A stretch of 22,706 nt of DNA. Source: ZC4RG42 sp036676355 (GTDB lineage Bacteria; Pseudomonadota; Gammaproteobacteria; Burkholderiales; SG8-39). The stretch is taken from the NCBI GenBank assembly GCA_036676355.1, contig JAKFDA010000077.1, forward strand, positions 1 through 22,706. The letters run 5' to 3'. The notes under the pieces are model-generated. The model was not told the origin of the DNA and made no database searches. It saw only the letters and a list, made by a program, of their open reading frames with translations. Shown piece by piece: positions 15,405 through 22,706 of the stretch. The translations under genes and the position numbers were made by a program. Position 1 is the stretch's first letter; each line of letters starts with the position of its first letter.

Positions 15405-15881
15405 ATGAACAAAGTCCCGCTAACCGTAACCGGAGCAGCAAAACTGCGTGCCGAGCTTCACCGTCTGAAAACGGTGGATCGGCCGAGCGTGATCACCGCG
15501 ATTGCCGAAGCACGCGCTCAGGGCGATCTGTCCGAAAACGCCGAATACGATGCCGCAAAGGAACGCCAGGGTTTTATTGAGGGGCGTATCGCCGAAGTCG
15601 AGGGCAAGCTGGCCAATGCGCAGGTCATCGATCCCAAAGCGCTTGATATAGACGGCCGTTGCGTGTTCGGCGCGACGGTTGAGCTGGAAGATCCCGACAA
15701 CGGCGATTCGGTGACGTATCAGATCGTGGGCGACGACGAAGCCGACATCAAGGAAGGCAAGGTGTCGATCAGTTCGCCGATTGCACGGGCGCTCATCGGC
15801 AAATACGCCGGCGATACTGCGGAAGTGCAGGCGCCGGGCGGCATACGCGCCTATGAAATCCTGGATGTTAGATACGAGTAA
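15405..15881 (+). CDS. greA: Transcript-cleavage factor GreA
   Basis: GreA enters the RNA polymerase secondary channel and stimulates cleavage of backtracked RNA. The 158-residue product has the N-terminal antiparallel coiled coil with the acidic tip motif GDLSENAEYDAAKERQG (about residues 42-58), which carries the catalytic acidic residues. The C-terminal FKBP-like domain has FGATVELED, the YQIVGDDEADIKEGKVSISSPIARALIG segment, and ends in YEILDVRYE. It follows carB but is separated from it by a terminator. Convergent with yhbY 88 bases on. Confidence 0.97.
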   Translation: MNKVPLTVTGAAKLRAELHRLKTVDRPSVITAIAEARAQGDLSENAEYDAAKERQGFIEGRIAEVEGKLANAQVIDPKALDIDGRCVFGATVELEDPDNGDSVTYQIVGDDEADIKEGKVSISSPIARALIGKYAGDTAEVQAPGGIRAYEILDVRYE

Positions 15882-15915
15882 GGCACTCGCGCGCTAAGTG
15901 CCGGATTAACGATCT

Positions 15916-15945
15916 CGCCGCTATGCGGCGTGGCGGGAATGACGG
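15916..15945 (-). repeat. Possible degenerate dispersed repeat element
   Basis: CGCCGC-TAT-GCGGCG (15916-15930) forms a perfect 6-bp hairpin and abuts GGCGGGAATGACGG (15932-15945). Read on the minus strand the latter is CCGTCATTCCCGCC, the core of a short repeat family I recall as common between genes in proteobacteria. It lies between convergent greA and yhbY, a usual site for such elements. Confidence 0.35.
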
Positions 15946-15969
15946 CGGAATTTCTCCGGCGGTCCGCTC

Positions 15970-16464
15970 TCAGCTCTCTGCCGGCTTCCTGGGTTTGTTA
16001 CGACGCGGTTTCTGCGACCGTACCTTGGTCCAGACCTGACCGCTCTTGCCTCCTTTGCCGCCTGCCCGTCCGCCTGTCGGCGCACCGGCTTTGGCGCCCT
16101 GTCTGCGGGCGGCGTTCGGCGACCCGGTGTTCTGACCGGCCTGGCCCGCGTTCCTGCGACCTCGGTTGCCGTTTTCGTTTTTCGACTTGTCCTGCCGTTC
16201 GCGGAACACGACGAGGATTTTGCCGATGTGCTGAATTGCCGAGGCGCCAGTGTTGGCGCAGATGGTACCCATCAAGTCGTCGCGCTCATCCGGGTCATCG
16301 CTGTCGACCTTGATCTTGATCAGTTCGTGCGCCTTGAGGCTCGCGTCGATTTCCTGCAGTACGGCGGCGCTGAGACCATCGGTGCCGATCATGACGACGG
16401 GACGAAGCGGATGGGCGCGCGCCTTCAGTGTGCTGCGCTCGGCAGGGCTGAGAATTCTGTTCAT
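15970..16464 (-). CDS. yhbY: CRM-domain RNA-binding protein YhbY with basic tail
   Basis: YhbY binds the large-subunit ribosome precursor. Residues 1-90 form a CRM domain: LSPAERSTLKARAHPLRPVV, the GxxG-type loop in IGTDGLSAAV (26-35), AHELIKIKV (45-53) and IQHIGKILVVFRER (78-90). Standard YhbY ends here (about 97 residues). This one runs on to 164 with a low-complexity tail rich in Gly, Arg, Lys, Ala, Asn and Gln, ending PRRNKPRKPAES, probably disordered and RNA-binding. The start at 16464 matches the family N-terminus. It is divergent from rlmE, another large-subunit maturation gene. Confidence 0.92.
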   Translation of the reverse strand: MNRILSPAERSTLKARAHPLRPVVMIGTDGLSAAVLQEIDASLKAHELIKIKVDSDDPDERDDLMGTICANTGASAIQHIGKILVVFRERQDKSKNENGNRGRRNAGQAGQNTGSPNAARRQGAKAGAPTGGRAGGKGGKSGQVWTKVRSQKPRRNKPRKPAES

Positions 16465-16608
16465 TGAACCTTTTTTCTAATAATCGCGGGACGCTGATAT
16501 TCCCGACTTGGTGGTTGTTGCGGAAGCAATTCTCGGGCGAGCTCGAGGCGCTTGATGCGCGATCTTCCCGATCCGACTTCCAACCTTTCCAGCACGGATT
16601 TTAGCCTT

Positions 16609-17226
16609 ATGGCACGCAGCAAGACGAGTAAAGCATGGCTGAAGGAACATGTCAGCGATCCCTACGTGCAACGCGCCAAGGCGCAAGGATACCGCTCGCG
16701 TGCAGCCTTCAAGCTACTGGAAATCGACGCCAGGGACCGCCTCTTCAGGCCGGGCCAGGTCGTGGTCGATCTCGGTGCGGCGCCGGGCGGCTGGTCGCAA
16801 ATCGCGGCAACCAGAGTCGGCCGGACAGGGCGCGTGCTGGCGCTTGATCTGTTACCGATGGCGGCCATCCCGGGCGTGACATTCATCCAGGGCGACTTCA
16901 CCACCGATCCGGTACTTGCCCTGCTCGATGAGCAGCTTCAAGCCTCACCGGTCGACCTTGTATTGTCGGACATGGCCCCAAACATATCGGGGGTGAGTGT
17001 GGCCGATCAGGCGCGCAGCGTCTATTTGTGCGAACTCGCCGTAAGCTTCGCGGTCGATCATCTCACAACTGAAGGCGTCTTGTTAATGAAGACATTTCAG
17101 GGGGCAGGTTTCCCGGAGCTGTTGCAAGCCATGCGCGAGCGGTTCGCCAGCGTAGTGTCCCGCAAGCCCGACGCCTCCCGCGGTCGGTCTAGCGAAATGT
17201 ACCTGTTGGCGCGCGGTCGCCGCTAA
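16609..17226 (+). CDS. rlmE: 23S rRNA 2'-O-ribose methyltransferase RlmE
   Basis: RlmE (FtsJ/RrmJ) methylates U2552 of 23S rRNA with S-adenosylmethionine late in 50S assembly. The 205-residue product (E. coli 209) has YVQRAKAQGYRSRAAFKLLEI at the N-terminus, the SAM loop VVDLGAAPGGWSQ and the K-D-K-E catalytic set (K of RAAFKLLEI, D of LSDMAPN, K of LMKTFQG, E of SSEMYLLA). ATG 16609 gives the standard MARSKTSKAWLKEH start; an in-frame ATG at 16552 would add 19 residues unlike the family. No strong ribosome-binding site is visible. ftsH follows, as in E. coli. Confidence 0.97.
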   Translation: MARSKTSKAWLKEHVSDPYVQRAKAQGYRSRAAFKLLEIDARDRLFRPGQVVVDLGAAPGGWSQIAATRVGRTGRVLALDLLPMAAIPGVTFIQGDFTTDPVLALLDEQLQASPVDLVLSDMAPNISGVSVADQARSVYLCELAVSFAVDHLTTEGVLLMKTFQGAGFPELLQAMRERFASVVSRKPDASRGRSSEMYLLARGRR

Positions 17227-17248
17227 GGCCTGTTTTTTTAACAGGAAT

Positions 17249-17283
17249 CGGCACAGTCTTGAAGGCCCCGATGCCGTTTTTTT
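17249..17283 (+). terminator. Possible weak terminator after rlmE
   Basis: CGGCA (17249-17253) and TGCCG (17272-17276) could pair around an 18-base loop, followed by seven T (17277-17283). A second small hairpin, CCTGTT/AACAGG with a T loop, lies just before at 17229-17245. The stem is short, so termination may be partial. A TAGAAT at 17289-17294 could be a -10 for ftsH. Confidence 0.35.
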
Positions 17284-17343
17284 ACGCGTAGAATAGAGCG
17301 GCCCTGACGCGCGTTATGCCGCAGCGGAACCCGAGGAGTTGAG

Positions 17344-19227
<1,884 letters not shown>

Positions 19228-19329
19228 GGAAGGCTCGTCCGGGCAAGGACAGCAGCTTAGTCGCTTCGAACCAGCGATCACACGCTGCAAAAAGCCTCCT
19301 TGGTGCCTTCGTACGCGTTAAACTCCCCG

Positions 19330-19359
19330 GCCCGCAGGCGCCCCCTGCGGGCTTTTTTT
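19330..19359 (+). terminator. Strong intrinsic terminator between ftsH and folP
   Basis: GCCCGCAGG (19330-19338), a five-base loop, CCTGCGGGC (19344-19352) and seven T (19353-19359). Only 36 bases remain before the folP start and I see no promoter in them, so folP and glmM probably depend on read-through or on a promoter just upstream of the hairpin. Confidence 0.88.
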
Positions 19360-19395
19360 CGTTTTCTTCACCCTCGGCTGATCGAATTTTCCAGA

Positions 19396-20220
19396 ATGCT
19401 TCATTGCGGCCAATACCGTCTTTCTCTCGAACGCCCGTTGATCATGGGTATCGTCAATGTCACGCCAGACTCGTTTTCCGACGGCGGCGCCTATCTGGAT
19501 GCGCCAGCGGCCATAGCGCATGCGCAGCGGCTGGTGGAGGAGGGGGCCGACATTCTCGACATCGGCGGTGAATCGACGCGCCCGGGCGCGGCGCCCGTTT
19601 CCGCCGAACAGGAATTGGTGCGTGTGATCCCCGTATTGCGCGGACTGCGCAATATCGGTGTGCCGATTTCGGTCGACACGCTGAAGACCGAGGTCATGCG
19701 CGCGGCGCTCGACGAGGGCGCCACCATTATCAACGACATCACCGCGCTATCGGCGCCGGGTGCGATGCAGGCGGTGGCGGCTTCGGATGCGGCGGTGTGC
19801 CTGATGCACATGCAGGGCGAGCCGCGCACCATGCAGGCAGAACCCCATTACGACGATGTGGTGACGGAAGTGAAGACCTATCTCGCCGAACGCCTGGGCG
19901 CGGTGCTTGCCCACGGCATTGCACGTGAGCGCGTGATCCTCGATCCGGGCTTCGGCTTCGGCAAGCGCCTGGAACACAATCTTGCGTTGTTGCGCGGGTT
20001 GGAACAGATCGCCTCGCTCGGGTTGCCGGTGCTGTCCGGCTGGTCGCGCAAATCGAGCCTGGGACTCATTACCGGCAAACCGGCAAGCGACCGCTTGGCG
20101 GCCAGCCTCGCGGCGGCGATCCTGTCGGTGCGCCACGGCGCGAGCATCGTGCGGGTACACGATGTGGCCGCGACGAAAGACGCTTTGGCCGTCGTACAGG
20201 CGGTCGAGGCGACGAATTGA
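19396..20220 (+). CDS. folP: Dihydropteroate synthase
   Basis: FolP condenses p-aminobenzoate with hydroxymethyl-dihydropterin pyrophosphate in folate synthesis and is the sulfonamide target. The 274-residue product (E. coli 282) has the signature loops MGIVNVTPDSFSDGG (about 17-31), DIGGESTRPGA, ISVDTLKTEVM, TIINDITAL, LMHMQGEPRTMQ, LDPGFGFGK, LSGWSRKSSLG and a final RVHDV. The frame is open back to 19300, but the intrinsic terminator at 19330-19359 lies in that extension, so the ATG at 19396 is used. The ftsH-folP-glmM order is conserved in proteobacteria. Confidence 0.97.
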   Translation: MLHCGQYRLSLERPLIMGIVNVTPDSFSDGGAYLDAPAAIAHAQRLVEEGADILDIGGESTRPGAAPVSAEQELVRVIPVLRGLRNIGVPISVDTLKTEVMRAALDEGATIINDITALSAPGAMQAVAASDAAVCLMHMQGEPRTMQAEPHYDDVVTEVKTYLAERLGAVLAHGIARERVILDPGFGFGKRLEHNLALLRGLEQIASLGLPVLSGWSRKSSLGLITGKPASDRLAASLAAAILSVRHGASIVRVHDVAATKDALAVVQAVEATN

Positions 20221-20280
20221 ATACGATGAATTGATACGACGCACGGGCTGCATCGAACGCCGGTATCCAAGGGAGTTGAC

Positions 20281-21633
20281 ATGAGTCGCAAGTATTTCGG
20301 AACGGATGGCGTGCGCGGCCGCGTCGGCGACGCGCCGATTACGCCGGAATTTGCGTTGCGCCTGGGTTTCGCGGCCGGTGAAGTGCTGGTACGACGCGGC
20401 ATCGAGGGGCCGGAGCGGCCGGCGGTGCTTATCGGCAAGGACACGCGCATCTCCGGCTACATGCTGGAAGCGGCGTTGCAATCGGGATTCGCGGCGGCCG
20501 GCGTGGACGTCATGCTGTGCGGTCCGATGCCCACGCCCGGTGTTGCCTATCTCACCCGTGCGCTGCGGTTGCAAGCCGGGGTTGTCATCAGCGCCTCGCA
20601 TAACCCTTACGACGACAACGGCATCAAATTCTTTTCCGCCGACGGCGGCAAATTGCCCGATGCCGTGGAGCACGAGATCGAAGCGGCGCTGGAACGCCCG
20701 CTCGCGTGCCGGCCCTCGGCCGAACTCGGCAAGGCGCGTCGAATCGATGATGCGGCCGGACGCTATATCGAATTCTGCAAGAGCACTTTCCCCAACTCGC
20801 TCGATTTGCGCGGCCTCAAGATCGTGGTCGACTGCGCGCACGGCGCGGCCTATGACATCGCACCGCACGTCTTTCACGAACTGGGCGCCGAAGTGTTTGC
20901 CATCGGTGATAAGCCGAACGGCATGAATATCAACGACGGCGTCGGCGCCACGCATCCGGCTGCGCTGTGCAAGGCGGTGGTAAAGCAGCGGGCCGATATC
21001 GGCATCGCGCTCGACGGTGACGGCGACCGGCTGATAATGGTGGATGGCAAGGGCCGTTGTTATGACGGCGATCAGTTGCTTTACGTGATTGCGCTCGAAC
21101 GCGCCCGGAACGGCGGCGTACCGGGTGTGGTCGGCACGCTGATGACCAACCTTGCTCTCGAACGCGCGCTGGAGTCGGCCGGCATCGCCTTCGCGCGCGC
21201 CAAAGTCGGCGATCGCTATGTCCTCGAACTGTTGCAGCAGCGTGGCTGGCAGCTCGGCGGCGAGAACAGCGGACACATCATCTGTCTGGACAAGCACACC
21301 ACCGGCGACGGCATCGTCTCGGCGTTGCAGGTGCTGACCGCGCTGTGCCAGCGCGGTCACACCCTTGAAGAGGAGGCGGGCGATCTGCGCCTGTATCCGC
21401 AAAAACTGATCAATGTGCGCATCAAGCGCGGTGTCGATTGGCAGGCCGACGAGTCGATCAAGCGGGCTTGCGCCGATGCAGAGGCGCGACTCGGAAAGCG
21501 CGGCCGTCTATTGCTGCGCGCTTCGGGCACCGAGCCGGTCCTGCGCGTCATGGTGGAAGGCGAGGACGGCGTGCAGGTCGAGGCACTGGCTGCGGAAATG
21601 GCGCGTTGCGTCGAAAAGGCGCTGGCCGCCTGA
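20281..21633 (+). CDS. glmM: Phosphoglucosamine mutase
   Basis: GlmM interconverts glucosamine-6-phosphate and glucosamine-1-phosphate, supplying UDP-N-acetylglucosamine for peptidoglycan and lipopolysaccharide. The 450-residue product has YFGTDGVRGRVG at the N-terminus, the phosphoserine loop VVISASHNPYDDNGIKFF, the metal loop ALDGDGDRLIMVD, the sugar loop LGGENSGHI, and the phosphate-binding loop LLRASGTEPVLRVM near the C-terminus. The ATG at 20281 has a good ribosome-binding site (AGGGAG, 20270-20275, five-base gap). It follows folP by 60 bases, so it is probably in the same transcript. No terminator is seen before pstS. Confidence 0.98.
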   Translation: MSRKYFGTDGVRGRVGDAPITPEFALRLGFAAGEVLVRRGIEGPERPAVLIGKDTRISGYMLEAALQSGFAAAGVDVMLCGPMPTPGVAYLTRALRLQAGVVISASHNPYDDNGIKFFSADGGKLPDAVEHEIEAALERPLACRPSAELGKARRIDDAAGRYIEFCKSTFPNSLDLRGLKIVVDCAHGAAYDIAPHVFHELGAEVFAIGDKPNGMNINDGVGATHPAALCKAVVKQRADIGIALDGDGDRLIMVDGKGRCYDGDQLLYVIALERARNGGVPGVVGTLMTNLALERALESAGIAFARAKVGDRYVLELLQQRGWQLGGENSGHIICLDKHTTGDGIVSALQVLTALCQRGHTLEEEAGDLRLYPQKLINVRIKRGVDWQADESIKRACADAEARLGKRGRLLLRASGTEPVLRVMVEGEDGVQVEALAAEMARCVEKALAA

Positions 21634-21654
21634 GTTTCGATGTCATTTGTGTGT

Positions 21655-21688
21655 CTGTAATGTTTCTGTAATTTTCGGCGCCTACACT
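21655..21688 (+). promoter_or_regulatory. PhoB-dependent promoter of pstS
   Basis: Two identical CTGTAAT units (21655-21661 and 21666-21672) lie exactly 11 bp apart, each 6 of 7 to the Pho-box unit CTGTCAT. Ten bases later TACACT (21683-21688) is the -10. An extra ATGTCAT at 21640-21646 lies 15 bp upstream, out of the 11-bp phase. Transcription should start near 21695, giving a leader of about 45 bases with AGGAG at 21729-21733. Confidence 0.85.
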
Positions 21689-21738
21689 GCCGCTCGTGGC
21701 GCTGCAAAGCGTTTACACAGACACTTATAGGAGACCTT

Positions 21739-22706
21739 ATGAAACATATCAAAATCGGCGTGGCAGTCGCCGCCTTGCTGGCCGCTGCAGCGACTGCTCA
21801 GGTCGCCCACGCACAACAGGTTGTCAAGATCGACGGCTCGAGCACCGTGTTTCCGGTGACCGAAGCGGTCGCCGAGGAATTCCAGATTTCCAAGCGGGGC
21901 AAGATCAACGTGACCGTCGGTATTTCGGGAACCGGTGGCGGCTTCAAAAAGTTCTGCCGCGGCGAGATCGACATTGCCGACGCTTCGCGCCCCATCCTCG
22001 AAAAGGAAATGGCCGCGTGCAAAGAAGCGGGCATCGAATACATCGAACTGCCGGTTGCATTTGACGCGCTGACCGTAGTAGTGAATCCCAAGAACAAATT
22101 TATCGACAAGCTGACCGTCGCTGAACTCAAGAAAATGTGGGAACCGAGTGCGCAAGGCACCGTGATGAACTGGAATCAGGTGAACCCGCAATGGCCGAAT
22201 GCGCCGCTCAAGCTGTTCGGACCAGGCGCCGATTCGGGCACGTTCGATTACTTCACCGAAGCAGTGGTCGGTAAATCGAAATCCAGCCGTGGCGATTTCA
22301 CCGCCTCGGAAGATGACAACGTGCTGGTGCAGGGTGTCTCGCGCGACGTCAATGCGCTGGGCTACTTCGGCTACGCCTACTACATCGAAAACAAGGACAA
22401 GCTGAAAGCGGTGCCGATCGTCAACGAGAAAGGTCAGCCGGTTGCGCCTTCGATGGAAGCCGTGTTGAAAGGCAGCTACTCGCCGCTTGCACGCCCGATC
22501 TTCATCTACGTCAGCACCAAGTCTCTGGCCAAGCCGGAAGTCAAAGAGTTCGTCGAGTTCTATATGAAAAACGCGACGACGCTGGCGGCGGAAGTAAAGT
22601 ACGTGCCGCTGCCCCCGCAGGCCTACAAGACAGCGCTTGAGCATGTGAACAAAGGCAAAAAAGGGACGGTGTTCGGTGGCCACGCGGAAGTCGGCGTGAC
22701 GATCGA
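21739..22706 (+). CDS. pstS: Phosphate ABC transporter substrate-binding protein (3' end outside window)
   Basis: PstS captures phosphate in the periplasm for the PstCAB transporter. 322 residues are visible, cut by the right edge close to the expected C-terminus. A signal peptide (basic start, hydrophobic core, AHA at 23-25) precedes the mature chain. Phosphate-binding segments are visible: DGSSTVFPVTEAVAEEF (about 32-48), GISGTGGGFKKFCRGEIDIADASRP, and the GADSGTFDYF loop. This sequence style is the SphX/PstS-like subgroup found in many proteobacteria and cyanobacteria rather than the E. coli PstS type. ATG 21739 is set by AGGAG five bases ahead. pstCAB probably follow outside the window. 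The promoter at 21655-21688 is PhoB-like. Confidence 0.95.
   Translation, partial: MKHIKIGVAVAALLAAAATAQVAHAQQVVKIDGSSTVFPVTEAVAEEFQISKRGKINVTVGISGTGGGFKKFCRGEIDIADASRPILEKEMAACKEAGIEYIELPVAFDALTVVVNPKNKFIDKLTVAELKKMWEPSAQGTVMNWNQVNPQWPNAPLKLFGPGADSGTFDYFTEAVVGKSKSSRGDFTASEDDNVLVQGVSRDVNALGYFGYAYYIENKDKLKAVPIVNEKGQPVAPSMEAVLKGSYSPLARPIFIYVSTKSLAKPEVKEFVEFYMKNATTLAAEVKYVPLPPQAYKTALEHVNKGKKGTVFGGHAEVGVTI

Noticed and set aside
17258..17276. CTTGAAG followed by CCCCGATG before ftsH as a heat-shock sigma32 promoter
   Set aside because: The two elements are nearly adjacent, whereas sigma32 promoters need a spacer of about 11-16 bases.
19747..21402. Open frame antisense to folP and glmM (551 codons)
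   Set aside because: It crosses two real genes and the gap between them, with low-complexity Arg/His-rich composition and no motif.
21640..21646. ATGTCAT as a third Pho-box unit of pstS
   Set aside because: It matches the unit well but lies 15 bp from the next one, out of the 11-bp phase, so I do not count it in the array.

Overview
This 22.7 kb stretch is chromosomal DNA of a GC-rich proteobacterium, most likely a betaproteobacterium. The block fur / bamE-dapB-carA-carB-greA / yhbY / rlmE-ftsH-folP-glmM-pstS is a layout I associate with that class. Protein features (BamE, Fur, SixA, DapB, OlsB-like GNAT) fit, but the genus cannot be told from sequence reading alone. I see no insertion sequence, prophage, CRISPR array, tRNA or rRNA.

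Left part (1-8.2 kb) is phosphate and lipid biology. A GT4 glycosyltransferase overlaps a PAP2 phosphatase (minus strand; PAP2 is cut by the window edge). Behind them lies dgkA, then a divergent OlsB-like N-acyltransferase. Next comes a divergent pair, ppk (minus) and phoU (plus), followed by ppx. Reading the upstream regions shows PhoB-box-like direct repeats (7-mer units at an 11-bp step, relatives of CTGTCAT/C). They precede the glycosyltransferase, the OlsB-like gene, ppk and phoU, and, 16 kb away, pstS. In each case the last or next-to-last unit lies 10 bp from a plausible -10 hexamer. The coherent reading is a PHO regulon that imports phosphate (pst), stores and mobilises polyphosphate (ppk/ppx/phoU), and probably replaces phospholipids with phosphorus-free glycolipids and ornithine-type lipids when phosphate is scarce.

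Middle part (8.2-15.9 kb) is housekeeping. It holds sixA and fur on the minus strand, then bamE overlapping dapB, then carA, carB and greA. carA is preceded by a strong sigma70-like promoter followed at once by a near-perfect intrinsic terminator, a candidate attenuator. carB ends with its own terminator.

Right part (15.9-22.7 kb) holds yhbY (minus, with an unusual basic tail), rlmE, ftsH, a strong terminator, folP, glmM and finally pstS, whose PhoB-type promoter is the clearest of the five; the gene is cut by the right edge just before its end.
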